Source: Clostridiales bacterium
Lineage (GTDB): Bacteria > Bacillota > Clostridia > Oscillospirales > Oscillospiraceae
Direction of reading: 5' to 3'
DNA: 64,000 nucleotides
Assembly: GCA_004557655.1 (NCBI GenBank)
Contig: SFGJ01000002.1
Location: 124,001 to 188,000 of the forward strand
Below, in pieces: positions 39,041-47,588 of the stretch (position 1 is its first letter; each line of letters begins with the position of its first letter). The notes below the pieces were generated by a model. That model saw nothing but the letters and a program-made list of their open reading frames with translations, did no database searches and was not told where the DNA came from. The position numbers were made by a program, and so were the translations under genes.

Positions 39041-40234
39041 TTACAGCTGATCCAGAGCCTGTTTCAGATCCGCAATAATATCTTCGGCATTTTCCAGGCC
39101 CACGGACAGGCGGATGAGGCCGGCGGCGATGCCGGAGGCGGCCAGTTCTTCCTCGGTGTAGGTGGAGTGCGTCATGGAGGCGGGATGCTCGATGAGGGTC
39201 TCCGCATCGCCCAAAGACACAGCCACGGTCACCAGGTGCAGAGCATTTACCAGCTTGGCGCCGGCAGCACGGCCGCCCTTGACCTCAAAGGACATCATGC
39301 CGCCGAAATCGGACATCTGCCTGGCGGCAATATCGTGGCCCACATGGCTCGGCAGGCCGGGATAGTAGACCTTTTCCACCATGGGATGATTGTTCAGGAA
39401 CTCGGCAATGGCCTTGGCGTTGGAGCAGTGTTTCTGCATCCGGATCTCCAGGGTCTTCAGGCCGCGCAGGATCAGGAAGGAGCAGAAGGGATCCATCACA
39501 GCGCCGGTCATATCCTTCAGACCGAACATACGCACCTCACCGCAGAACTCCGCGGAGCCGACCACAAAGCCCGCGATCACATCGCCGTGGCCGTTGAGAT
39601 ACTTGGTGGCGGAGTGTACCACCACATCAGCGCCCAGCTCCAGAGGGCGCTGCAGATAGGGGGAGGCAAAGGTGTTGTCGCAGATGACCTTGATGTCCTT
39701 GTTGTAGGCATGGGCCACCTCGGCCACAGCCGCGATGTCGGTGATCTTCAGATTGGGGTTGGCGGGAGTCTCCAGATACACGGCACAGGTGTTGGGCTTC
39801 AGGTGTGCTTTCACAGCCTCCAGATCGGAGGTGTCAATGAAGTCCACTTCCACGCCGTAGCGGGTCATGCCGTGGTTGAGCAGGGCGAAGGTGCAGCCAT
39901 AGAGTGTGCCGTCGGCCAGAATGTGCTTGCCGGCGCCGGCAATGGTCCACAGGCAGGAGGAGATGGCGCCCATGCCGGAGGCGGTGGCCACACAGGCCTC
40001 GCCGCCCTCCAGAGCCGCGATCTTAGCCTCCAGCACGGAGGTGGTGGGATTGCCCAGACGGGTGTAGATGTAGCCTGCCTCCTGGCCGGCAAAGCGGCGG
40101 CCGCCCTGCTCGCAGCTATCGAATACAAAGGTGGAGGTCTGGTAAATGGGAGTGGTCAGCGCGCCGTACTGTGTGTCCTTCACATTGCCGGCGTGGATGG
40201 CTTTGGTGCCGAAACCGCATTTTTCATTCAACAT
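39041..40234 (-). CDS. megL: Methionine gamma-lyase (Cys/Met metabolism PLP enzyme)
   Basis: A 397-residue PLP enzyme of the trans-sulfuration family. Catalytic Lys lies in HSATKYLNGHGDVIAG. The stretch TLYGCTFALLNHG contains the Cys that marks methionine gamma-lyases (which release methanethiol, ammonia and 2-oxobutyrate) rather than cystathionine lyases or synthases, and the flanking tyrosines that grip PLP are present (YIYTRLGNPT). TAAGGAGGA precedes the ATG. An inverted repeat lies in the promoter region. A cystathionine gamma-lyase activity remains possible. Confidence 0.85.
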   Translation of the reverse strand: MLNEKCGFGTKAIHAGNVKDTQYGALTTPIYQTSTFVFDSCEQGGRRFAGQEAGYIYTRLGNPTTSVLEAKIAALEGGEACVATASGMGAISSCLWTIAGAGKHILADGTLYGCTFALLNHGMTRYGVEVDFIDTSDLEAVKAHLKPNTCAVYLETPANPNLKITDIAAVAEVAHAYNKDIKVICDNTFASPYLQRPLELGADVVVHSATKYLNGHGDVIAGFVVGSAEFCGEVRMFGLKDMTGAVMDPFCSFLILRGLKTLEIRMQKHCSNAKAIAEFLNNHPMVEKVYYPGLPSHVGHDIAARQMSDFGGMMSFEVKGGRAAGAKLVNALHLVTVAVSLGDAETLIEHPASMTHSTYTEEELAASGIAAGLIRLSVGLENAEDIIADLKQALDQL

Positions 40235-40269
40235 GGGATCTTCCTCCTTATTCTTGTTGCAAAATTTAC

Positions 40270-40287
40270 CTGTTCCCGTGAGAACAG
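40270..40287 (-). promoter_or_regulatory. Inverted repeat, possible operator of the lyase gene
   Basis: CTGTTC (40270-40275) and GAACAG (40282-40287) form a perfect 6-bp inverted repeat with a 6-base centre, 36 bases upstream of the start codon. Confidence 0.45.
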
Positions 40288-40383
40288 ATCCTATGTCTAT
40301 AATTTAACATGACCGCTGTCCGGGGTGGTAGGCTATAATTTTGGATATTAGTTATACAAAAAACAGATAACAAAACCTACGGC

Positions 40384-41547
40384 TCACACCATCACCGGCG
40401 TGTGCCGCCAGTCCTCGCCGCAGACGCTCGGATTTATGGGGCAAGCCAAGGCGAATACATCCGTCCGCCGGGCCTCCCGGGTGAAAAGGGACTGCGCCTC
40501 TGATCCCAGCAGTCCCACATCCGCGGGTTTAGTCAGCACCGGCACGCCGTGATCCCGCATCTGCCGCAGGAGCCTGCGCCCGTCCGCTGTGGCGGACAAA
40601 ACCCGCACATAGGGGATCTCCGCCGGGGGCGGCTCCAGGTTTAGAAACGCCGCCCACAGCATCCGCCGCACCCGGGCGGTGGGATAGCGCTTGGTGGTGG
40701 CCCGGGTGAGAATGTCCCCCAGGCTAACCCCTGCCTGCACCGCCCGATACACCCGGCGGTAAAGCCCCTCACCGCCGCCGTCATAGGGGGCGAAGTCGGC
40801 CTCGTCCATCAGCCGCAGCCGGGAGAGCATAGCCGTCTCCAGCCGGGCCGGGTCCGCCGGGGCCAGGCCCTTTTTCATCTCCCGGCCCAGGATGCCTGCC
40901 GCTGCCGGTGGCATCAGGGCAAAAGCGTCCGTCGCCTGTCCCACTGCCAGCAGCGCCCGAATTTGGGAGGCGGAGGCGGCGCCGTGGTGGCCGCCGTCCG
41001 TTCGCCGCACCGTGGCGGCAGATAGGGGCAGCTCCCGGCGGCGGATGGCCTTGAGATACTCCACCGCCAGGGTGTTGTTGGGCTGGGCCAGGAGCCCGCC
41101 GCATCCGGCCTCCCGCTCCAGTACCCCTTGCCGGGCGGCGGCGTAGGAAAGCCCCCCGTCCATTTCTGCCCGGATGGCCCGGTGTATGTCCTCTCGCAGC
41201 AGGACCTCCGCCGCCGTCCACAGGGCCGCTATGTCCCCGCATTCGCTGCCGAAATACAGGTGCTTCACGCCGCACCCTGCCAGCAGGGATACCCCGCCGT
41301 CGGCAAATCTTTCCGCCGTGGCCATGGCCCAGGGGGTGGGAAGCTCCACCACCAGGTCGGCGCCGCAGAGCACGGCCATCTCCGCCCGGGCAAATTTATT
41401 CAGGCAGGCCATGCCGCCTCGCTGGATATAGTTCCCGCTCATGGCGCACACTACCGGCAGGCCGGTATCCGCTTTCGCCTGCCGCAGCAGCCGCTCATGG
41501 CCCAGATGCATAGGATCAAATTCACACACAACGCCCACAGCGTCCAT
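40384..41547 (-). CDS. tmcAL: tRNA(Met) cytidine acetate ligase TmcAL (YlbM/DUF795)
   Basis: Makes N4-acetylcytidine at the wobble base of elongator tRNA-Met from acetate and ATP. The nucleotidyltransferase HxGH motif appears as MHLGH near residue 13-17 in GVVCEFDPMHLGH; downstream are GNYIQRGGMA and the family block PNNTLAVEYLKAI. Length 387 is normal. AGGGGG precedes the ATG. The gene stands alone between the lyase and the divergent mtnN-luxS operon. Confidence 0.92.
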   Translation of the reverse strand: MDAVGVVCEFDPMHLGHERLLRQAKADTGLPVVCAMSGNYIQRGGMACLNKFARAEMAVLCGADLVVELPTPWAMATAERFADGGVSLLAGCGVKHLYFGSECGDIAALWTAAEVLLREDIHRAIRAEMDGGLSYAAARQGVLEREAGCGGLLAQPNNTLAVEYLKAIRRRELPLSAATVRRTDGGHHGAASASQIRALLAVGQATDAFALMPPAAAGILGREMKKGLAPADPARLETAMLSRLRLMDEADFAPYDGGGEGLYRRVYRAVQAGVSLGDILTRATTKRYPTARVRRMLWAAFLNLEPPPAEIPYVRVLSATADGRRLLRQMRDHGVPVLTKPADVGLLGSEAQSLFTREARRTDVFALACPINPSVCGEDWRHTPVMV

Positions 41548-41605
41548 GGCTCTACCCCCTTTGTTTTGATTTTACCCCATTTTTGCCCCGCAGGCAACGG
41601 ATGTG

Positions 41606-41634
41606 TTGCAATTGGTAGTAAAAAAAGGTACAAT
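41606..41634 (+). promoter_or_regulatory. mtnN-luxS promoter
   Basis: TTGCAA (41606-41611), 17 bases, TACAAT (41629-41634), 37 bases before mtnN. Confidence 0.75.
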
Positions 41635-41670
41635 GAACAGGTAATTTGAATCGGAAGAGGAGGATCCTCC

Positions 41671-42345
41671 ATGAGAATAGGAATGATGTACGCCATGGAC
41701 GGCGAGATCGAGAGCTTGCTGAAAAATGAGAACGCCCACCTTATAGAAAAGGTATCCGGTGCCTCCTTTTATCAGATTCGGGAAAATGTGGTGGCCTGTG
41801 CCGGAGGCGTGGGCAAGGTGAACGCCGCCATGTCTACCCAGCTGCTCCTCAGCCGCTACGCCCCGGATGTGGTGCTGAATGTGGGCGTGGCTGGGTGCTT
41901 TGAAAATGTGCCCATTGGCACCCTGGTGCTGGCCACGGGCTTCGTGCAGCACGATGCCGACACCTCCGCCCTGGGCGATCCTGTGGGGCTGGTGTCCACG
42001 GTGAATAAGGTGGAGTTTCCCACCGCCTGGCCCGAGAAGGCCCGGGCCGCCATGGATAAGACGGGCCTGCCCTATCGCACGGGGCTGGTGGCCACCGGCG
42101 ACTGGTTTGCCACCGACACCCCCCGCAGCCAATGGATCTACGACACCTTCCATCCCTTGCTGTGCGAGATGGAGGGAGGCGCCGTGGCCCAGGTGTGCCA
42201 TCGGAACGGGGTGCCGTTTATCGCCCTGAAGTCTGTCAGCGACTGCGTGCTGGAGCACCACGATTTCTTCTTTAACTTTCCCGAGGCGATCCGGGAATTA
42301 AACGGCGTGGCCATGAAATTCATCGACAATCTGGAGGCGGAGTGA
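41671..42345 (+). CDS. mtnN: 5'-methylthioadenosine/S-adenosylhomocysteine nucleosidase
   Basis: A 224-residue enzyme that removes adenine from S-adenosylhomocysteine and methylthioadenosine. NVGVAGCFENV, CEMEGGAVAQVCH (active-site Glu and ribose-contacting Met-Glu) and the catalytic Asp in LKSVSD are visible. Its product S-ribosylhomocysteine feeds LuxS, encoded next; the stop and start codons overlap (TGATG). Confidence 0.95.
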   Translation: MRIGMMYAMDGEIESLLKNENAHLIEKVSGASFYQIRENVVACAGGVGKVNAAMSTQLLLSRYAPDVVLNVGVAGCFENVPIGTLVLATGFVQHDADTSALGDPVGLVSTVNKVEFPTAWPEKARAAMDKTGLPYRTGLVATGDWFATDTPRSQWIYDTFHPLLCEMEGGAVAQVCHRNGVPFIALKSVSDCVLEHHDFFFNFPEAIRELNGVAMKFIDNLEAE

Positions 42346-42812
42346 TGGAGCGTATAGCCAGCTTTACCGTAGACCACACCGTGCTGGAGCCGGGGCTGTA
42401 TCTCTCCCGGCGGGACGGGAGCGTGGTGACCTTCGACCTGCGGTTTAAAAAGCCCAACACCGGCGACTTGCTTTCAAACAGCCAGATGCACTCCGTGGAG
42501 CATCTTGTTGCCACCTTCCTGCGCAACTCCGCCGGCAAGGACGCCGTGGTGTACTTCGGGCCTATGGGCTGCCAGACGGGGTTTTATTTCCTTTTTGACG
42601 GGGATAAGCTGACAAACGGCCAGGCCATTGCCCTTTTGCAGGCGGTTTTTGCTCAGGCTGCCGTGTATGACGGCCCCATGCCCGGCTGCAGCGCTGCCGA
42701 GTGCGGCAATTACCGCAACCTCTCTGTGGAGGAGGGGCGGGCCTGCTGCGCGTGGTACAGCCGGCTCATTGACCGCTGGACGGAGGAAAAGCTCACATAT
42801 CCCGCAAAATAA
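42345..42812 (+). CDS. luxS: S-ribosylhomocysteine lyase LuxS
   Basis: A 155-residue lyase that yields homocysteine and the AI-2 precursor DPD. The metal ligands are His49 and His53 (HSVEH) and Cys120 (AECGNY); the catalytic-region Cys76 is in PMGCQTGFY. It completes the activated methyl cycle with MtnN. GGAGGCGGAG lies before the ATG. Confidence 0.97.
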   Translation: MERIASFTVDHTVLEPGLYLSRRDGSVVTFDLRFKKPNTGDLLSNSQMHSVEHLVATFLRNSAGKDAVVYFGPMGCQTGFYFLFDGDKLTNGQAIALLQAVFAQAAVYDGPMPGCSAAECGNYRNLSVEEGRACCAWYSRLIDRWTEEKLTYPAK

Positions 42813-42835
42813 GGCAAAAAAACCGGAAAAACCGG

Positions 42836-42864
42836 TTGACAGGCTATGGGAAGTTTGTTAAACT
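42836..42864 (+). promoter_or_regulatory. rplU operon promoter
   Basis: TTGACA (42836-42841), 17 bases, TAAACT (42859-42864). Confidence 0.75.
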
Positions 42865-42870
42865 ATATAA

Positions 42871-42960
42871 GCCGCTTTGAATGGGTTACAAGCGCCTGCC
42901 GTCAGGCAGACCGCCCCCGACAGCGAGTCCGTAATAAAGGAAAGGTAGGTGCAACAAGTA
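42871..42960 (+). promoter_or_regulatory. Putative L21 leader RNA
   Basis: The 90-base leader of rplU reads GCCGCTTTGAATGGGTTAC, then an internal hairpin (CTGCC, GTCA, GGCAG at about 42896-42909) and ends in AGGTAGGTGC close to the start. Position and these segments fit the structured ribosomal protein L21 leader of Firmicutes, which probably mediates feedback. Assignment is from pattern memory; a covariance search would decide. Confidence 0.6.
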
Positions 42961-43272
42961 ATGCAGGCAATTATCGTGACCGGTGGTAAGCAGTACAACG
43001 TTTCTGAGGGTGACACTCTGTTCATCGAGAAGCTGGATGTCAATGCTGGTGATTCCGTGGTTTTCGATCAGGTTCTGGCCATCGTCGATGGGGAGAACAC
43101 CAAGTTCGGCACTCCCGTGGTGGAGGGCGCTAAGGTGGACGCCACCGTGGTGAAGAACGGCAAGGGCAAGAAGATCCGTATCTTCAAGTACACCCCCAAA
43201 AAGGGCTATCGCAAACGCCAGGGTCATCGTCAGCCTTACACCAAGGTTGAGATCGGTAAGATCACTTTCTAA
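42961..43272 (+). CDS. rplU: Ribosomal protein L21
   Basis: A 103-residue 50S protein (MQAIIVTGGKQYNV; C-terminal GYRKRQGHRQPYTKV). The ATG at 42961 gives the usual length; a GTG four codons earlier is less likely. Confidence 0.97.
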   Translation: MQAIIVTGGKQYNVSEGDTLFIEKLDVNAGDSVVFDQVLAIVDGENTKFGTPVVEGAKVDATVVKNGKGKKIRIFKYTPKKGYRKRQGHRQPYTKVEIGKITF

Positions 43273-43278
43273 GAGCGT

Positions 43279-43608
43279 ATGACCACTGTTTCGTTCCTGA
43301 TGGAACAATCCCGCATCGTGGGATTTGATGTGCAGGGGCACAGCGGCTGGGGCCGGGAGGGCGAGGATATCGTCTGCGCCGCCGTTACCAGCGCCATCCG
43401 CCTGGTGGAATCCACCGTGAATGACGTGATGGGCCTGTGCGCCTCGGTAAAGGTTCGTGAGAAAGAGACCAGAATCTCTTTCCGTCTGCCCGGCGGACTG
43501 TCCGCCCCGGCGGAGAGCACCTGTCAGAATCTGCTGACGGGGCTGATGGTATATCTGACCCAGCTCCACGACGAATACCCCGAAAACATCGAAGTTATGG
43601 AGGAATAA
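43279..43608 (+). CDS. prp: Ribosomal-processing cysteine protease Prp
   Basis: A 109-residue protease that removes the N-terminal extension of ribosomal protein L27. The catalytic pair is His21 and Cys33 in GHSGWGREGEDIVCAAVTSA. It lies between rplU and rpmA, the standard place in Firmicutes, and the adjacent L27 carries its cleavage site. Confidence 0.95.
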   Translation: MTTVSFLMEQSRIVGFDVQGHSGWGREGEDIVCAAVTSAIRLVESTVNDVMGLCASVKVREKETRISFRLPGGLSAPAESTCQNLLTGLMVYLTQLHDEYPENIEVMEE

Positions 43609-43653
43609 CCTCCTGTTCCCGCAATCATCTTACAGAAAGGATGGTACTGAATT

Positions 43654-43935
43654 ATGCTGTATATCGGTCTGCAATTCTTCGCCCATAAAAAAGGTATGGG
43701 CTCCACCAAGAACGGCCGTGATTCCGAGTCCAAGCGCCTTGGCCCCAAGCGTGCTGACGGTCAGTTCGTTCTGGCCGGCAACATCCTGGTGCGTCAGCGC
43801 GGCACGCACATTCACCCCGGCAAGAATGTGGGCATCGGCACCGACGATACCCTTTTTGCCAAGGCTGACGGTGTTGTCCGTTTCGAGCGTCTGGGCAAGG
43901 ATCGTAAGCAGGTTTCTGTTTACCCCGCCGAGTAA
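43654..43935 (+). CDS. rpmA: Ribosomal protein L27 with Prp-cleaved extension
   Basis: A 93-residue precursor. Residues 1-9 (MLYIGLQFF) are an extension; mature L27 begins at Ala10 (AHKKGMGSTKNGRDS). The LQFF-AHKKG junction is the Prp recognition site, so removal is needed before the L27 N terminus can reach the peptidyl-transferase centre. Confidence 0.97.
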   Translation: MLYIGLQFFAHKKGMGSTKNGRDSESKRLGPKRADGQFVLAGNILVRQRGTHIHPGKNVGIGTDDTLFAKADGVVRFERLGKDRKQVSVYPAE

Positions 43936-43945
43936 TTAAACCAAA

Positions 43946-43976
43946 AAAATCCTCCGACTTAGGTCGGAGGATTTTT
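43946..43976. terminator. Bidirectional terminator between rpmA and DUF4282-like gene
   Basis: AAATCCTCCGAC and GTCGGAGGATTT form a perfect stem around TTAG with A runs before and T runs after, so it can work in both directions. Confidence 0.92.
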
Positions 43977-43994
43977 TGTGTACTTTGTGGGGAC

Positions 43995-44567
43995 TTACTT
44001 CTCTTCGTCGGCGGGAGCATCGTCCTGGGCTTTATTTTCCCGGCGGGCCTGCACGGCCTGCTCCACCTGCTCCTTCTTCTGCTGGATGGATTCCTTGAAC
44101 TCGGACATATCGGGTGCGGCAAAGATGTCGGCCTTAACCTCGCCCTCATTCTGGTTGCGCAGCTTGTTGTTGATGGAGATGATGTTCTTCACAGCCAGCA
44201 CGGCCATCATCAGCAGCTCATAGGTCAGACGCAGGGCAATGGGGCCCAGGATCATAATCAGAATACCCTTGCCGCCCATCCAGCCGTTCCAGTCAGAGCA
44301 GAACAGCATGAAAAAGCCGATGAAAATCACCATAGCGGTGGCAAAGATATACAGGGCCTGCAGGATCTTTTCCACGATGAGGTACTTGAAGTTGCAGGTG
44401 TCGTGGAGGAACTTGCCGAACTTCCCCATCTTTTTCCGGCGCTTTTCCGGTACGATGAAGATGAAGGCCAGCACGGTGACAACGATTGCCAGCACCAGAG
44501 CCACAATACTCAGGGTGTTGAGGGCGGATAGGGAGGAGCCGTAATACAGATCAGATTGCGAAAACAT
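43995..44567 (-). CDS. Membrane protein resembling DUF4282
   Basis: A 190-residue protein with three hydrophobic segments (about residues 17-40, 65-88, 97-122) and a charged, coiled-coil-prone cytoplasmic tail (from about residue 145, many Glu, Gln and Lys, ending in acidic residues). The pair of helices LQALYIFATAMVIFIG and GILIMILGPIALRLTYELL fits DUF4282. AAAGGAG precedes the ATG. Function unknown. Confidence 0.75.
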   Translation of the reverse strand: MFSQSDLYYGSSLSALNTLSIVALVLAIVVTVLAFIFIVPEKRRKKMGKFGKFLHDTCNFKYLIVEKILQALYIFATAMVIFIGFFMLFCSDWNGWMGGKGILIMILGPIALRLTYELLMMAVLAVKNIISINNKLRNQNEGEVKADIFAAPDMSEFKESIQQKKEQVEQAVQARRENKAQDDAPADEEK

Positions 44568-44693
44568 GGTTATTCTCCTTTCATTTCTCCTAATGACAAC
44601 AGGAATCGGCATAATCTGCCAATTTCTTACCAAATATTTTATAGGGAGCGGCGGGCTATGTCAAGTATTTTCCCCCACGTCAGCATATTTGTA
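44568..44693. other. Non-coding divergent spacer
   Basis: No gene is supported between the DUF4282-like gene and the riboswitch promoter. Confidence 0.5.
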
Positions 44694-44722
44694 TTGACAA
44701 CGGCTCATGATTCGTATAGTAT
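44694..44722 (+). promoter_or_regulatory. Promoter of the riboswitch-ATPase transcript
   Basis: TTGACA (44694-44699) with TAGTAT (44717-44722) 17 bases on; TATAGT at 44715 gives a 15-base spacer instead. Confidence 0.7.
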
Positions 44723-44745
44723 GAATAGAACAAATTGAATTTCCA

Positions 44746-44860
44746 TTTTGAGGGAGTAATTCCATCCTGGCGCGCAGGATGAGACAGACCCGTCAATACG
44801 GCCCCTTGCGGCCCGGGCTGTCTTGAAAGAGTGAGACTCATACATAGGTATTATCTGCCT
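44746..44860 (+). promoter_or_regulatory. yybP-ykoY (Mn2+-sensing) riboswitch
   Basis: The leader shows AGGGAGTA (44750-44757), then CCGTCAATACGG and GGCCCGGGCTGTCTTGA, matching in order the GGGGAGTA, GTCAATTCG and CCGGCTTTGTTGAC segments of the yybP-ykoY aptamer. The next segment (AGACTCATACATAGG) is shared with the following terminator stem, the usual expression platform. Known members sense manganese and switch on efflux pumps, which agrees with the cation ATPase downstream. Confidence 0.85.
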
Positions 44861-44880
44861 GTGTTGGAGTCTTTTTGTTT
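44834..44880 (+). terminator. Riboswitch-controlled terminator
   Basis: AGACTC (44834-44839) and ACATAGG (44842-44848) pair with CCTGTGT (44858-44864) and GAGTCT (44867-44872), followed by a T-rich tail. Its left arm overlaps the 3' side of the aptamer, so metal binding should prevent it. Confidence 0.8.
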
Positions 44881-44909
44881 TGCCAACAGGGAAGAAAAAG
44901 GAGGACAGA

Positions 44910-47552
44910 ATGAAACCCGATTATTTGCTCACAACAGAGGAAACTTTGTCGGCCCAAGGTGTCACCCGCCAGGGTCTCACGGAACAGGAGGCCCGTGCCC
45001 GTCTGGAAAAGCACGGCCCCAACCGCCTGCAGGAGGCCAAAAAGATCACCAACTTTCAGCGGTTTTTGCAGCAGCTCAAGGATCCCATGCTGCTGATCCT
45101 GCTGGCCGCCGCGGCAGTGTCCGCCGTCACCAGCATTCTCTCCAATGAGAGCCTCACGGAGGTATTCATCATTCTGGTGGTGGTGCTGCTGAACGCTGTG
45201 CTGGGCGTGGTGCAGGAGAGCAAGGCTGAGGCCGCTATTGAGGCCCTGCAGACCATGACCGCCGCTACCAGCAAGGTCCTGCGCGACGGCAAGCTCGTGG
45301 TGCTGCCCAGCGCCGAGCTGGTGCCGGGGGATGTGGTGATACTGGAGTCCGGCGACGCCGTGCCCGCGGATGGCCGCCTGCTGGAGTCCGCGTCTTTGAA
45401 AATTGAGGAGGCCGCCCTTACCGGTGAAAGCGTCCCTGTGAACAAGACCGCCGAGGCTCTCGCCGCGGAGGGCGACGTGCCTCTGGGCGACCGGAAAAAT
45501 ATGTGCTACATGGGCTCAACCGTAGTCTATGGCCGGGGCAGCGCCGTTATTACCGCCACGGGCATGGACACCGAAATGGGCAAGATCGCCGGGGTGCTGG
45601 CCCGCACGGAGCAGGAGGAGACGCCCCTGCAGCGCAAGCTGAACCAGTTGGGCAAAACTCTGTCCTATCTGGTGCTGGGCATCTGCGTGTTCATCTTCAT
45701 CTTCGACTTGCTGGTGGAAGGGGATTATTCCCTCACGGCCATCCTCAACACCTTCATGGTGGCCGTGTCTCTGGCTGTGGCCGCCATCCCCGAGGGCCTT
45801 GCCACGGTGGTAACGGTGGTGCTGTCCATCGGCGTCACCAATATGAGCAAGCGCGGAGCGGTGATCCGCCGCCTGACGGCAGTGGAGACTCTGGGCTGTA
45901 CCCAGGTCATCTGCTCCGATAAGACCGGTACCCTCACCCAGAACAAGATGACCGTGGTGGAGCACACCGGCTCCGGGGAACTGCTGGCCACGGCTATGGC
46001 GCTGTGCAATGACGCCGCGTGGACAGAGGAGGGGGCACAGGGGGAACCTACGGAGGCCGCCCTGGTGAACTTCGCAGCCGCCTCGGGCCTTAACAAGCCT
46101 GCTTTGGAGGAGAAGCAGCCCCGTGTGGCGGAAGCCCCCTTTGATTCCGGCCGGAAGATGATGTCCACAGTCCACCGGACAGACGACGGCTTCCTGCAAT
46201 ACACCAAGGGAGCGCCCGACGAGGTGCTGCGCCTGTGCACCGCTTATGTGGAAAACGGGGAGATACACCCCATGACAGAGGAGAAGCGGCAGACTATTCT
46301 GCGGGATAACAAAAATATGGCCGACCGTGCCCTGCGGGTGCTGGCCGCCGCCATGCGAAACTGGGGGGATGCGCTGCCTGAGGATATTGCCCCCGAAAAT
46401 CTGGAGCGGGAGCTGTGCTTCATCGGCCTGGCGGGCATGATCGATCCCGTGCGTCCCGAGGTGAGGGACGCCATCCACCAGTGCCGCAACGCGGGCATCC
46501 GCCCGGTGATGATCACCGGCGACCACAAGGATACCGCTGTGGCCATCGCCCGGGAGCTGGACATTCTGGAAAGCGCCGATCAGGCTATTACCGGCAGTGA
46601 GCTCAATGGACTGACGGACGAAGACCTGACCGAGGCCGTCACCCGATACAGCGTCTATGCCCGTGTCCAGCCGGAGCACAAGGTCCGCATTGTTACGGCG
46701 TGGAAGAATCGGGGTGCCATCACCGCCATGACCGGCGACGGCGTCAACGATGCCCCCAGCATCAAGACCGCCGACATCGGCGTGGGCATGGGAATCACCG
46801 GCACGGATGTCACCAAGAATGTGGCGGATATGGTGCTCTCCGACGACAACTTTGCCACCATCGTAGGCGCCGTGGGCGAGGGCCGCCGCATCTACGACAA
46901 CATCCGCAAGACCATCCAGTTCCTGCTGGCCTCCAATATGAGCGAGGTGCTGGGGGTGTTCACCGCCACGCTGCTGGGCTTTACCCTGCTGGGGCCGGTG
47001 CATCTGCTGTTCATCAACCTCATCACCGACTGCTTCCCGGCCCTGGCACTGGGTCTGGAGCGCGGGGAGCCGGATGTTATGGACCGGCCGCCCCGGGACA
47101 GTCACGACGGCATCTTTGCCGGCGGTTTGGCTCTGGATGTGATGTATCAGGGCGTCCTTATCACCATCATCACCCTGGCGTCCTATATCATCGGCCACTG
47201 CGTGGAGGTAGGATATTTTGAGATGCCCAGGGGCGTATCGCCCCACGGTATGACCATGGCCTTTTTGACCATGAGTATGTGCGAGGTGTTCCACAGCTTC
47301 AATATGCGCTTCCAGCGCCGCAGCATTTTCAGTACCCGCAGCCACAACAAGGTCCTGTGGGCGGCCATGCTGGGCAGCCTCCTCATCACCACTTTGGTGC
47401 TGGAGGTGGAGCCTGTGGCGAGAGCCTTCGGCTTCACCCCCGTGGGCTGGATGGAATACGGCACGGCCCTGGCTCTGGCCATTCTGGTGATCCCGGCGGT
47501 GGAGCTGGTGAAGCTCTTCCAGCGCAGCGCCGCCGGCAGAAAACGAAAGTAA
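44910..47552 (+). CDS. Cation-transporting P-type ATPase (PMCA/SERCA-like)
   Basis: An 880-residue P2-type ATPase. Phosphorylated Asp337 lies in CSDKTGTLTQNK; the TGES loop, the nucleotide-binding region and the hinge MTGDGVNDAPS are intact. The fourth membrane helix has VAAIPEGLATV, the PEGL metal-binding motif of calcium-type pumps, which can also move manganese. Control by a yybP-ykoY riboswitch suggests manganese export as a main role. AGGAGG precedes the ATG. Confidence 0.93.
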   Translation: MKPDYLLTTEETLSAQGVTRQGLTEQEARARLEKHGPNRLQEAKKITNFQRFLQQLKDPMLLILLAAAAVSAVTSILSNESLTEVFIILVVVLLNAVLGVVQESKAEAAIEALQTMTAATSKVLRDGKLVVLPSAELVPGDVVILESGDAVPADGRLLESASLKIEEAALTGESVPVNKTAEALAAEGDVPLGDRKNMCYMGSTVVYGRGSAVITATGMDTEMGKIAGVLARTEQEETPLQRKLNQLGKTLSYLVLGICVFIFIFDLLVEGDYSLTAILNTFMVAVSLAVAAIPEGLATVVTVVLSIGVTNMSKRGAVIRRLTAVETLGCTQVICSDKTGTLTQNKMTVVEHTGSGELLATAMALCNDAAWTEEGAQGEPTEAALVNFAAASGLNKPALEEKQPRVAEAPFDSGRKMMSTVHRTDDGFLQYTKGAPDEVLRLCTAYVENGEIHPMTEEKRQTILRDNKNMADRALRVLAAAMRNWGDALPEDIAPENLERELCFIGLAGMIDPVRPEVRDAIHQCRNAGIRPVMITGDHKDTAVAIARELDILESADQAITGSELNGLTDEDLTEAVTRYSVYARVQPEHKVRIVTAWKNRGAITAMTGDGVNDAPSIKTADIGVGMGITGTDVTKNVADMVLSDDNFATIVGAVGEGRRIYDNIRKTIQFLLASNMSEVLGVFTATLLGFTLLGPVHLLFINLITDCFPALALGLERGEPDVMDRPPRDSHDGIFAGGLALDVMYQGVLITIITLASYIIGHCVEVGYFEMPRGVSPHGMTMAFLTMSMCEVFHSFNMRFQRRSIFSTRSHNKVLWAAMLGSLLITTLVLEVEPVARAFGFTPVGWMEYGTALALAILVIPAVELVKLFQRSAAGRKRK

Positions 47553-47557
47553 ATCAA

Positions 47558-47588
47558 AAAAGGAGACCCCTGAGGGGTCTCTTTTTTT
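47558..47588. terminator. Bidirectional terminator between the ATPase and UDG genes
   Basis: GAGACCCC (47563-47570), TGA, GGGGTCTC (47574-47581), with A run before and T run after. Confidence 0.92.

Noticed and set aside
39041..40234. Calling the PLP enzyme cystathionine gamma-synthase or O-acetylhomoserine sulfhydrylase
   Set aside because: The Cys in LYGCT and the overall pattern fit methionine gamma-lyase better.
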